A stretch of 64,000 nt of DNA from Trichoplax sp. H2 (Eukaryota; Placozoa; Uniplacotomia; Trichoplacea): the NCBI GenBank assembly GCA_003344405.1, contig NOWV01000066.1, forward strand, positions 124,001 through 188,000, in the 5' to 3' direction. The first letter of the stretch is position 1. The number at the start of each line of letters is the position of its first letter. Made by a program: the position numbers and the translations under genes. The notes under the pieces are model-generated. The model saw only the letters and a program-made list of their open reading frames with translations, was not told the origin of the DNA and made no database searches. Positions 1-13,200 of the stretch are shown piece by piece.

Positions 1-267
1 ATAACTGTTTAGCTCGATCTCGTCGGTATGATTAAAGTTTCTCAAGCTAAATAGTACTTTAAGTAATATTGCAATTAGATAATAAATAGTTTTAAAAACA
101 AAAATAGAACCATATGGTCTTTAAAGTACAGCTTAAAATCTTGTATTATCGTTAAGTCTGTTGCCTAATTATGCTAGTGTAAATGAAAGATATTCTATCC
201 AATGTTTTCAATTTTACGTGTTTTCCGGTTAAAAACTCTAATCCTCATCTCAATTTGATCATGTTAG
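1..267. other. Intron or 5' part of the bestrophin-like gene
   Basis: This is probably intronic sequence upstream of the first firm exon of the plus-strand membrane-protein gene. A donor-like GTATGA follows an in-frame TCG at position 25, so a short exon may end there. Its start cannot be fixed because the window begins here. Nothing else is recognisable. Confidence 0.3.
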
Positions 268-3200
268 GTTCTTCGTTCCTTTCTACATACTTTGAACATT
301 GTCGTTTTTTACTTAATGGCATTAGCTGCTCTATCAACTTGGATATGCCAGAGATTTCGTAAGCAAGATAGTCATAATTGCCACTGGTTTATTTATTTAT
401 CGGATCTTTTATTTTTTTGTTTATAATAATTTCTTATACTGATGTTGAAATATCAGCCTTTCCAATTGTAATATTTTTCTGATATTGAACCCGAAAGAAT
501 AGATTTTCATCCCATGACAAAATTTTGCACTATATTATTTGTAGTGTGATGCAATCAGATATTAGTTTAATTGGTACGGAATACTACAGTAGTTTAACCC
601 TATTCTGGCGCGAATAAATCTCATCCTTCCAAAACAGTAAAAGGATTTCTCGATAGCTTACATTTCTGCTTGATTCTCTGACACTGACTGGAGAGACGTT
701 TATCATAGAAGCAATCAATAGTTGATTTTCCAAATCTAGCTAGCTTTGCGTCTCTTATAGATCTGCTGATTAATTACTACAGTAACCATATCTATGCTTT
801 GTTTAAAGCATATGATGCAAAATATTCTTATTTTGTACTTTATTTATGTTTACAATAACCCGATTTATGAATTGTGACGATAATAATTCCATCGTATTAA
901 TGGATTCTATCTTGAATAATGCTCTATACAAGTCTCTCAATCTTTGATTGATGAAAACACTGATCAGTGATACGTTTATCTTAAAGTACTGAAACTTTAG
1001 CTGTAACTATGACTAACCCATGAAAATATCTTCGTCAACAAGATTTATAATATTATAGAATCTAACAAGTATCTATAACACAAGTATAATCATAACGATA
1101 GCATACTTTCCCCTAGACATTTACTTTGATGTTCAAATGACAACCTTTGTTGGTCCTACCGTCTTCCCATTAGCTTTTCAAATTAATGGTAAGAAGTACT
1201 AGTATAGAATTCCTCTGTATTACCCTTATGCAGTCATCAAAAATTGCTTAATTCCTTTTTGCCTATAGCTACCTTCCAGCGTCGAGAACGAGTTTTAGAA
1301 TATTTAGCAGAGATGAAAGCAGCCCTGATGGAATTACTTTTCTGTCATAAGAATTGGACTAAACCAGCAGGTTAAGTTATTATACTTATATTTTTAAATA
1401 AGACGAAAACTGACTAAACAAGCTCAGTAGGATGTACTTAATATATTTTACCATGGTAAATATTTTAGGCCTTCCAAATTCTTTTGCTCGGACAACAGCC
1501 CTAAGATTACAAGAACTTATCGTTAGCATCCATCTATACCTTTTGCAAGAAAAGGAAAAGGAAAGGCTCTCTTTATTACGGGTAATGAGGTGTACGCTAT
1601 AGTAATTTCTTTAAAGTCAAGAATAGCAATTCTATTCTATGGAAATGTGATACATTAGACTTGGTCGTATTAATTGGCCTACCGTAGATCCCATTGGAAT
1701 AGAGATAGTAGTAATATCATTTATCAGGTTAATATAGTTGTTTAAGATGGGACTAGATAAAAAAATTAATGGCGATGCGATAGAAACTTCTATAGTTATT
1801 ACCAATCATACTGTGGTTACTTATATTTATATACGAGTATGACAGTATTATCAATTATCGCGCAAATTTAACTGTTCTACGTGAATCGGAGAATTAATTT
1901 GATAATGTTTCATTTGCATCTAGACAATCTATCACTTGCTTAGCAGCCTTAGTGAGCGTAATGAAATTATCCGAGATACTCCACTCTGTGGTGCTGGCCC
2001 TTTATGTACAAGAGTAATCCATTATCATAAGTAAGATACTATACAATTTATTAACTAGCGTTAATAAAATCTAGGCAATAGAGCAATACAAATCAAAGAT
2101 TAAAGTACATGTCGTATTTTACTTAAATACTGCAAATACTCGTATATGTCGACAATAGTGATTTTATTTAGCTATCTCATTTTTTATCATTTCCAGCTTA
2201 ATATGCCATTCCTTTGAAAAGCTTCGCATTATCCGTGAATATCGATCACCTCGCAGCATTATGTCATTTACCAAAGTATTTATCTTCATGATGCCAATTT
2301 TGCTATCTCCAACCTATGTTTACATTGGCATTAAAGTAAGTAAGGTTATCAAATAAATTGGGAAAGAAATAGTGTACTGTATTTATTGCCTCTTGAAGTG
2401 GTTTAATAAATTAAAGGCTAGATTAGTTCTATGTCATTACTGTATTAAGAGACAACGTAGCAATTATAGCAAGTAATCTGCTAACTTATTCTATCCGAAT
2501 TCTATGATTGCTAACGATCCAAGATGATGATTATAGTAGCATGAGAGGCTAAATATCTACCACTGTGGTTTGAAATTTTTTTTCTAAATTGAATTACGTA
2601 AGCTTTTGCTATCCAAATTTCGTAATTGCTAACGATCCAAGATAATGATTATAGTAGAAGGATAGGCTACTTAGCAGCTTGTTATGGCTATTATCAGATT
2701 ATACTGGCACAATAAATAATTTGTCGCTATTTTACACTTACACTTACCTAGCTAATATCCGTAATACCGTCTAACTTAACCCTTTATTTCTACGCTTCTT
2801 CACAGAGGATGATTAATCCTCTTAAATTCTTATAGCTACCTGATTTTGCTATGACGTTATTTGTAGATTTATTAAATTAATTTTGTAAAGTTGCATAGAA
2901 GAGAAAATTCAGATATTTCGACGTTGTAAATCTAACCGTAATTATAACTTTTGATATCTTGTAGTTAGTAATAATTGAAAAAGAGATAGAATTCATTTTA
3001 CTTTCATTCTTGCTCAAATACAGGCTGGCTCTGACTGGGCGGCTTATTATGTTGCCACTTTAACTGCTTTTCTTTTCGGCTGCCTACAAGCGGTATCTGA
3101 TGCTTTGGACGATCCTTTCGACGGTATTGGCCAGGACGATGTTAATTTTAAACAGGTTTGACCAAATAGTTCACAACGATACCTTTAACTCATCGATGTT

Positions 3201-4266
3201 ACAGTCTAATTAAATAGACGGAGAGTATTAAGTGTCAAATTAAGAAATTCATGCCCTTAAGTTGTCAGAATAAACACACTATAAACAGAAGATATCGAGC
3301 TGCACGTTAAGAATCCAATTAAAATAAAAGAGTCCATTATCTTCGCTTTAGATGATGTAGAACCCTAATTCTTGTTTAATTTCTTATTGATCCTAGTTTG
3401 AAAATTGGCCTGAAGTTTCATTATTGGAATTTACTCGCATTGGTGGCCAAGAAAAACGTGCCACTGACCATGCAAAAGAAGACGAAACCAGGAAGCATTT
3501 AGTTGATCAAGATATAACATATGTTACCGATCCAATCGAACGAGGCGATGCCATCCAAACGGATGAAAAATGGCATAGTATTGGTAGAGGGAATCTCATG
3601 AGCTGTAGTGATGCAATAGGGCCAGAAGACGTTGTAGATGATGTTATTCTCGATGATAATATCGACGTTGGAGATAAAGAATCATTAGAAAATCAACCTA
3701 TGGTCCATGATGGAATGTATAGTTGGACATCACGTCATAATTTGGATGATATTTACGACTACATACATGACGGTGACGAAAATCCGCATGGTAGTATACC
3801 AAACATGGAAGTGCTAAATATACCGAACGATAATGAATCTTATACGCAGACTAAAAGTCCAAAGAAGCAATTACCAACTAAAGCAAATGTCTTTGATTCG
3901 TCCGGTAAACGACGTACGATGACCATGGACTTAGCTCAAAGGCCTACAATTAGGAAAGCTAATTCCTCTGGAGGCATGCCTGCTCATTGGAATAGTCTAG
4001 GGCGCACAGTAGCATCACCAAGTAAGCAAAGCAACGTTGAATTAGGTATTACAAACCTAAATCCTCCAGAAGTGCGACGCCAATTATCTTATTCTCCAAC
4101 AGATTTTTCTCGATTTATATCTGTAGATAGGACAGTTAATACGAGTAAATCACAAGTGAATGGCAGATGTGCTAGTCCCTTGCTAATCCGACCAGCTAAT
4201 TTAGAACCGAAAAGGTTATTATCTACTAGCCAAGTTCTACTACAAACAGATGAAACTATAATCTGA
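268..4266 (+). CDS. Bestrophin-like multi-pass membrane protein, 3' portion (5' incomplete)
   Basis: Eight exons join in phase: 268-358, 1117-1188, 1269-1370, 1469-1589, 1947-2030, 2197-2335, 3024-3155 and 3397-4266. They give 536 residues and a TGA stop. Seen: a hydrophobic segment in exon 1 (NIVVFYLMALAAL), then FVGPTVFPLAFQIN, then an amphipathic stretch with RRERVLEYLAEMKAA and FCHKNW. Two further hydrophobic segments follow in exons 6 and 7, with EYRSPRS before them and DALDDPFDGIGQDDVNF after. The last exon encodes about 290 hydrophilic, acidic and Ser/Asn-rich residues that resemble no known domain. Known: bestrophins and their UPF0187 relatives have paired hydrophobic segments ending in an acidic DPF/NPF...DDD motif next to the membrane. 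The order and motif match that layout, so an anion-channel-like role is inferred. Overall similarity to vertebrate bestrophins is weak, so this is a distant relative or a lookalike. The initiator Met lies upstream. A possible ATTAAA poly(A) signal lies just after the stop. Confidence 0.6.
2491..2669. repeat. Imperfect direct repeat, two ~61-bp copies in an intron
   Basis: Copies at 2491-2551 and 2609-2669 share the core TTGCTAACGATCCAAGAT and a matching GATTATAGTAG further on. They lie in the intron between exons 6 and 7 of the bestrophin-like gene. No terminal inverted repeats were seen. It looks like a local duplication. Confidence 0.6.
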
Positions 4267-4379
4267 ATGAAAATTTATTAAAACCTGTCAATGAGTAAAG
4301 TAATGACCTGAAAATATAGGCTAAACACTGCATCCATTAGCTGATATATTAGTAGCTGTAACCTGTAAATATTTCTCAG

Positions 4380-4505
4380 GACATTGGTAATCGGTATACA
4401 CCTGAGATTAACCACTCAGAAAACATGATTAAATTCCAGAATGATAGCGATGATTTTCTCTGCCTGACTACAGCTGCAGTCACCTGGAAGGGTAATGCAT
4501 ATTAA
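4380..4505 (+). CDS. Candidate unassigned coding exon downstream of the bestrophin-like gene
   Basis: A good acceptor (ATTTCTCAG) opens a 41-codon frame beginning DIGNRYTPEINHSENM and ending TTAAVTWKGNAY before a TAA. A donor GTAATG at 4492 would instead end it in phase 1. The composition is protein-like, and it begins 113 bp past the upstream stop. It could be an alternative 3' exon of that gene, part of an unseen gene, or chance. No family is recognised. Confidence 0.25.
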   Translation, partial: DIGNRYTPEINHSENMIKFQNDSDDFLCLTTAAVTWKGNAY

Positions 4506-7293
4506 AATCTAGTCCTCTCTATGTCTAGTACGATAACATTGATTCTTTTACTATCAATCTTAGTGATCTGTACAGTACATCAGAGAATTTGAAACTATTT
4601 ATCTCACAGCTGCAAATAAAATGGTATCACGCTTGATGCTGCTTGCCAAGCCTTTTTATCTATCTAGCATTATCGTTATTCTTCATAACACTTGATATTC
4701 AACCTAAACTGCGTAGATTGTATCAATCAGGCTTAAATATCGAGAAGGATAGATACTTCTCCCATTGTCCGCTACGATATGTAAGCAATCTGTAGCTTTC
4801 AACCGCTAATTAATGCGTACTCAACACTTCCTTGGCAAAGCAAATCGGATCATAAACGGGACCAAGTACCTAACACCTCTCCATTTGGCACATCAACAGC
4901 TAAAATGAATTGTTCTGTTGAGAATGTAGGACTGTCTTAAAGACATTTATTATTCGATACGTGACACAATTCGTGAAGATGCCAATCGTATTGTTTCTTA
5001 ACTATACTAGATCCGAAAAATTAGAAGACCGAGCTGGTATGAGCAATTCATTGTAAATTTTCTAGTCTCTTGCTCCAAGAATGACTATAAATGATTATAT
5101 TGAAATGATTATTAATTGAAATCGTTCTAAATAAGTAATTCTAATAAAATTGATTATTTTTAACCATAGCGATTACTTAAACTAACATAAGCTTCAAAAA
5201 ATTGAATTCATAGCCATCCTATGTAATAAATTATAACTAAACCATCATAAAAACTTTCTTTCGGCGTGCAAAGCTAATCGATCTAATGTAGCCAATTGTC
5301 GTCTCTAAATTATCCAACTATGATTTGACGCTTTATATCTGTCTATTTCAAAAGCGTCTTATAGCTAAATATCGATTAGTATTAATAACCAATTATTTTT
5401 ACATTTATTCATAGTTTTATTTATTCTTCAAGTAACAAAATATCTATAATTTAATGGATTAATACAAGTATTTACCATGCTATGGATAAAAATAATCATA
5501 TAGCACCGTTATTATCATACTCGCAATGTAATATGAAGATGATAATATCCCGTTGCTAAAGTATAGCATATTCTACGACATTCCTTGTTTTCATTGCAAG
5601 TCCTCTAGAATTTCATATCTACCAACTCAAAATATAATTGCTTTCAAAATTTTTCATAAGTAATGAAGCAGGTCTCTAAAAATAAATTACCGGTGCCGAG
5701 TAATAACTTTACATATTGTAGTATTAGGCAGACATGTCTATAAAGTATAAGCTCATCTATACGGAGTATGAATAGCAAACTGCTTATTAAAACTGATTAT
5801 AGCAGTAGAACAAAATGAATCGTCATGATAATAAATCCAAAATTCCTATCTATGATTCAAATGGTTTCAAAATTGCTTCATGATACATATTAATACTAAA
5901 ACTGTTTTACTTGGTGAATATACTATTTTTAATCGAATGTTGAAAATTGGTATGCTCCATTGCAAATTTACTAGAAGCTACTGATTAAGTATAGGCAATG
6001 ATCAACGTGACCATTCAGTGTAAGCAAAGAGTTATCCATATTTTGGATATTTGTTTTACGCTAGTGAAGAGAATTTTGCAATAAAATAGCGTTACTTTTA
6101 AGCTGAAGTAAACATACAAGTATACTATACGACGTATAAGCAAGGAGTTATTTCTGCTAGTAAAAAGCCACGAAACTACTAAGTGAAACTAGAATTGAAA
6201 TGATTGTATTACTCTGTAGTCTCGGCAACGTTGATGCGAAATATACTCTAGATATACGATGATAAGATACCAGTAGTAGCATATTGTAATAAAAATTTAA
6301 TTTGGTCTGTCTACGTTAAAAACTTTATGAGAAATACATATTTTGTATTAAAAGTAATTAAAGACTTATTACTAGTGCAATATATTGCCAGATATTGATA
6401 ATTCTATGTTCGCTGAGCTTTGCTGGAGAAGGGCGATTAGCAGATTACGAATGCAGTTATATGGAATATTGTAATGCAGAGTGCTGCATGCTCTATCCGA
6501 TTGGTATTTTGTAAAATTAGAAGTGAATTTCGCTACAAGTATTCTATGTTGACATCAATTATATATCGATAACATCTTCTATCCCTCAACTGAAAGTAAG
6601 TATGTAAGAATTATAATGTAGATTAAAAAACTTAAAAATAGAGAATGTACAATTGGAATTGGATTTATTTAGGTCAATTTTAGAGAGGATAAACGGGGAT
6701 TTAGCCGCTCACAAGACTACGTTAGCGTAATTTATACTATTGCATTCCAGCTATAAACTATTCGTAATAAACTGTTATCGTCTATTGCAGATTAGAACAT
6801 ACTAATCGTGATAATAGCGGGCGTAGAGGTAGATTTATTGGCGTATTATTGATTAAAATTTAGCTTACTCAAAGTACCGGTATCCCTTATAATCGATTGT
6901 GCCAAGATGATAAGCAACAGAATCGAGATTAGGCACTTTAATTGAAATTAGAATTTCTTGATTGAGTAAATATTAATTACACGAAGCATTCGCTGATATG
7001 GGATCAGTAATAGTGCTTCCTTATAGTTTAATAGGACCTGCTATACAATTTTTTAATATAATCATCATCGGCATAAGCTCCATCACGTTAGAAAAATGCA
7101 AAAATTAATAATTTATCATTAACTCAACTGTTATTTATCTATTATCTATCAATATCAAGTTTTGACAACATATTTTACTTAGTTGATTGCAACTTTTAAC
7201 CTATTCTCATTTTCATGAAGATAGCTTAAAACTAGTTTGTTACTAAAATTTAAATTTTGGATATTTGCATCGCCCATAATATTAGTCCTTCCA
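4506..7293. other. Intergenic stretch, no gene seen
   Basis: This AT-rich sequence lies between two genes that converge on it (plus-strand gene ending at 4266, minus-strand gene ending at 7294). It should hold both 3' UTRs. No convincing exons, RNA genes or repeats were found. Confidence 0.4.
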
Positions 7294-10200
7294 CTAAGTC
7301 ACAATTGGTGTAAGATCACTCATTTCCTCATTCTGCTTGCGGTGAAAAGAAATGCTATCATAATTAAGAAAAGTAATCCAATTTGAGCATGACCTAAATA
7401 TGTTACTACTACTCAAGTAGTATAACAATGTAAATAGGATACCACCATATATCAATTTACAGCATGAAATTATAGTTGCAAACGAGTTTCATTTACATAA
7501 CCTCGTAATATACAATTATTGAAGCGCACTTGCAGTAACAGGTTTATTCAATACAGCTAGAGTTTTTAATACTTACCTCATAAATAATACGTTTTTCCTA
7601 TTATTACGCCAAAAGACTAATAAGCGAGTGCTTAAGGTACATATTATGAAAGCTGAAACCACAATAACAATGATAGTAACATGATTTCTAGCTTGATCTC
7701 GTGATATTCCAGTAGTATTATCTGTTGCTGTTATGACTGTGCCATTAAGATTTTTAATTTCAGAGCTGTAAATAGTGGTGCATGGATAATAGTTTTAGAA
7801 CTTAATTTTAAAAGTTAGAGAATCAATTGATTCATTTAGGCTATACAGATTTAATACTATGCATCACGTAATGTGTAGCACTATTTTAGCAGTAAATATG
7901 TTATGGCACGATCGAATATTAATTTATTATATAAATTAAGCCATCAAATTGAGTAAATCTGTATCATTTTTACTTACAAATAGCAGGCTAACAAAGTTGG
8001 CCAGACTAAAATGTATTTACAATCTTGAGATTCGTAAACAAAGTTGGGCTGGCCCTATTATTTTAATATGAAGAATATTATTAATAGCTCAAATTCTTAA
8101 TGGTTCTTTTCGTTTCTTTGTAATGATTATAAATGCTTAAGCATCATTTCAGGATCGATGATTCTATTTCAAGGTTAAAATATTTCTTGGCTTAATAGCG
8201 ATTCAAATAATGAATTGCTCATATCCTAGAATAATACTGGATGCATGTAAGTTCTACGTAATACGATTGCAAAAGAAACCTGACTTATTTGAAGATAGAA
8301 ACAATCGGTCAGAGCATAGCCATGTTCTGATTAGCATCAGTCTTAAGAATTCAAAGAAGGACGGATTTTATTTACGTAGTAAGCTACAGTAATTGTGGAA
8401 TTTCATTCTTTACTATGTCTTATAAGCTATATTTAATTCAATTAATTCATTCTTAGTTCCTCGTTTTGGGTCGTAAACATGCTAAGAATAATTGGAAAGT
8501 AGCTAAATTTTCTCAATGAGGTTCATCCTCAAAGCTATGATCTGCAATTGTGGAAATTGTTGACGAGAACCAATAATCAGCTCTGTTACTCTAAATCTTT
8601 CGCAATTAAAATTGTTGATAAAATTAATGATAGATTTACTGCATTCCTGTTAAATTAGGCTACGAACTACTACATCCAACTTAGGATAAGTATATTAGCA
8701 AAAGTACAATATGCTAGTAAATATCATAAATCATTGATAATTATGTCTGTTACGGTACTATTCGATAGCCATTAACTTTTCAGTTTAGTCTGGTTATAAT
8801 CGAAAATTGCAATCATTTGATTCATGTAGAAAATTGAGCTGCTTTTGTTATGATATACTATGAAATTAGTAGTGTGGGCTTCTATCGCAAAGTTAACTAT
8901 TCTAATCTATCAGCCGTACTGATTGCCGAATATAACTATCACCAGATTAACTGCACTTGTAAATACAGGACACTACAGCTACAATACCTCTTTGCTGCTA
9001 ATTATTTAATTCTCTCCAAACTAGCTTAATTTAGCCAAAATGAGATATGCTACTTACTTTCTTTTACCCCAATGATTACACAGCTGTATACTAGCATACT
9101 AATATGATTTAAGGATACTTAATAGATTGACTATGTATTAATATCGATGCGTAACTTCCCTAATAACAACTCAATTTTAAAATTAAATTTCATTCAAACT
9201 TGAGGCATTAAATATATGTATCAATCGTTCTGTATTGGACTCAATCAGCATGGAATTACTTCTTTTAATCTATCACAAAGTGGCACAGCTTAACCTTATA
9301 TTATAGTATTTTGTATTATGGTATATCATTTCATAGTAAAAGAGAGAAAATGAAATAAACCTCGGCTGTTTTGCTCATACCAAATATTGGTCAGGATCAC
9401 ACCGGAAGAATATAACCGTTGTAATAGTTTTATTAGTGCCTGGGCGGCATCGATGTTTTGTTGGTAAAATCATTTCTAGTATATTATGATTTCGCATATA
9501 GAATTCTCTATGCATGGTACTGCTACCAATTTGATGATGAATTCCATCACTTTCGACTATGCAGGCACTGCTATCTACGCAAGAGCTATTCCGATTTAAT
9601 GCGTTCAAATTCTTGCAGACATTAATAAATAATGTCGAATTTTTACCATAATTTGTAGTTACCGTGATATTCCAGTTATTTGACGGCAGAGCAAAATCGT
9701 TGGCGTTAAAAAATATTCCAGTCTGCTGATCTACAGTGATGATGCAATCGTTATCCGGCAGTGGTCCATGCTGTCTTTTACAAGCAAGAATAGATGGCCA
9801 TAGAAATTGAGCACGACATTTCGTCATGTCAAATTGAAGAAGTTTCGGTTTACTAATTCTAGAATCGCAACTAAAGTGAATTGCTGTTGTTGCTGACTGA
9901 TTTCTACGTTGGCATAATGGTGCTCCGAAAGCATAAGAAACTGTCACTACCGATTGATCCCTATTAGATGGAGAAAAATTTCGTGACCAGGTTAATCCAA
10001 GTGTTTCAGTATTTATTTCATTTCTATCTTGCATGCAAATTGCAGCTGACGGTAAACAACCTTGAGGTCGATTACGGATTGGATCGCACAAGTTAAGCCA
10101 ATATCGATTACCTTTAGCATCTACCCATTTCCAATCTGACCCCATAAGAGAAAATGGGCTTAGATCAAATTGACCGTTACGATTTCTAATCGTGCATTCA

Positions 10201-13200
10201 TTTTGATAATGCAAGGAACAAGCATATTTGGTTTTCCATATAAAATTAAATTCACAGGAATCATCATCTTGAGTTATAAGAATCGGTTTACCATTTCCGC
10301 CATTTTTATCACATATCAATATAATTGTAGTAGAAATTCTTTGACTAGAATTTTTAGAGCATACTGATCCGTTAAAGTATTGTAATGTTAATATATCCCG
10401 ATCGAGAATCGTTAAAAGACTACTATCGACTGAGCCTAACGAAAGAGAGCTACCATTCTGTGCTAAACAGACACTAGCTCCAGCACATTCGGACTTTGAC
10501 AGAGCTAAGTTTTGAACGGTATCGCATATACGAAGATAGATCAAGCCGTAGGATGATTGAATAACGTAATGACTCTCACTGAATTGATTTAGACGAGATA
10601 AATTGTACATGGAATTAGTGATTGCATTGTGGATCCAACAGCTATTCCATTTACTTTGTTTGCTAGTGCAAGCACGGTTAGTTGGCCACCAAATCGTATC
10701 CTGGCATGAATCTGATCGATTCAAATCTAAAACTGGATAGCCAATAGAGCCCATTCTGCAAGTGAAGATGATTAAAGTACTTCTGTTTCTGGAGGTATCC
10801 GCAGAACACGGACTACCTTGGGTATACCTCAAGATGATGGAACCATCTGGATCTATTTTAGCGGGATGATCAAATCCACCAAGATTAACTGTTAAGTTAG
10901 ATCGTGGTAGTATAGCACAAGCGGCAGATCCTGCGGGGCATCGTAGGTTTTCAACCGGATTCAGAGCTTTGCAAATATTAATATAAATTTTCTTGTCGAT
11001 ACCTATCGAATTCTGAACATTATAAACTTTCCAGCCTCCCTGATTTCTGGTCAAGGGAGATAAATCCACCATTGAACCATTTGGATTTGTGGCTAGGCAT
11101 TCCGTCTGCTCTTCACAAGCAAGTTTGGTCGGCCAAATGAACGAATAGACACATTGGCGGCTTTCATTAATAAAAATAGGTCGCCCAATAGTAATGTTTG
11201 GCGAGCATATAAAAGTGATGATTGTACTTCGATGATGGAGTCCATGGCATAAATCTCCATCAGAATAATTGAAGAATAACTGCCCAGCATGATAGTAGAG
11301 TATTTTATTAACACGTCCACAATTATACCTTAGGGTGTGATTCGTTTGATAGAATTGGCAATTTGCTGACTGATTACTGCAATAATTGACATTTAATGGA
11401 CCACAAACATTGATATTGAAAGCATGTCCTTTGCAATCAGTCACGATATAGTCTTGATTCGGATTATATAACGAGTTTAGATTAAATATATGACCTGATA
11501 ACGGATTTTTAATCCTACAATTTTCTCCAGCTGCTGACTGAACAGGGCAAGCGGCTTCGTGGATCCAAAGGAAGTAATAATGGCAATGATTTTCATGACT
11601 GATGAATACAGGAGCATTCTATGGTTATATAGTAAATTATTGAAATCTCAATAGTAGTAAAACTCTAGTTGGTAATTAAATTAAATCATCAATATATAAT
11701 GTTATTTAGATTGAATGATGGAGCAAAGAAGAGCAGTTTATATTAAAATAACTGAATAGAGAATACAGTAGTATATCGCGGAGATTTATGTAATATATCG
11801 AAAATCATAGAGATGCTAACATGATACACTGATGTTATACCTACTTTAATTCCATATTTGCATGTAAACATTATCCTGGTGGTCTTTCTGCTAGAACCGT
11901 CAGAGCAAATATCGCCATGCGTATAAAATAAACTTAATAAGCCATTTTCGATCTTAATACCTTTGCTTATTCTTCCGAGATTATGAAATATTCTAGAACC
12001 ATACATCATTAAAGTCAGGGAAGATTACATTAATAATTTCATGTTTATTTGCATCATCATCTCTAGAACTTTTAAATCAACTTCATACCTCGATTTATTT
12101 TTACCCTGTTGATTAATTATCAGGCAAGATTTTGAGGAATTTGGACAACCCATTACGCCTTGTACAGATCGACAAACGTTGATATAATAAATTTGATTCG
12201 ACGGAGATTTTGCGTTTACAGCTAACCAGCCACCGTTCGATTTGACCAAGCTGCTTAGATCGTACTGTTTGCCAGTATTTTGATCTGTTATGCTCATTTG
12301 GCAATGGTATAATTGCGCTGAGGAGCAAGCAGCAGAAGTATACCATCGAAATTCATGCATACAATTGGGCCATCGTTGAATAAAAATCGGCCCAGAGCCA
12401 ATGATGTCGCCCGTCAAATTGCAATAAAAGTGAATTAAAGTTGATTCCCGATTTTCCAAAGATAAATCACATTTATTGCCATGGGTGTAACGTAGAGTTA
12501 AACGATTTCGTTCATAAATTAAATTACCATTATTCATGCCAAGTGATTTTACTGCCTGTGTTCCTAATGTAACGATGCGGTAGAATTTTATAGTTTAGAA
12601 TTATTTAGCAAACATCTTTAATGAAATTAATCTTATTTGCAGAAAAAATCACAAATGTTAATACGTTTACTTCTGATTACAGTAGCGCTAAAATCGTAAA
12701 GAGTTTATATTACGAATAAGTAACATACATGTAGAGCAATAAAAACTATTTCTTTGGTTGTTTGTAGATATTTTATAGAATAATAAAAAAATTGCTGATC
12801 TAAAATTTTTAGTTTAGAAGAGTTTGGGCAGACATCATCGAGATCAATCCGGTTATAGAAACATTACACAAATGCTGATGCATTTGTTTCTGATCACAGG
12901 AGACTTAAATTGCAAATAATTTGCTGTTACTAGTAAAATGATATATTTAAAGCAGTCAAAACTACTTCATACGTTCTCTATGGATATTTTATAGTTGCAT
13001 GTGATCATTGTTAATCTACCGCGGCTACCTTTAATCCTAAATTACTGAAAGTCCTATAGATTTGATTTAATGCAATATTGTTTCAGAAGCAATACGTAAG
13101 GTTTCATAAAGGATCATGTATCCTTTATTTTCTATTAATAGTCAATTAAACCAACCTTTATTATAACTGCAGGCTCCACTCGATTTATCAGTTCCACATG

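Noticed and set aside
4790-4905. Minus-strand VDVPNGEVLGTWSRL fragment resembling a scramblase strand
   Set aside because: Only one short motif, followed immediately by a stop; no partner exons found.
10170-10367. Plus-strand open frame inside the MRH receptor
   Set aside because: Shadow of the large minus-strand exon 9381-11618.
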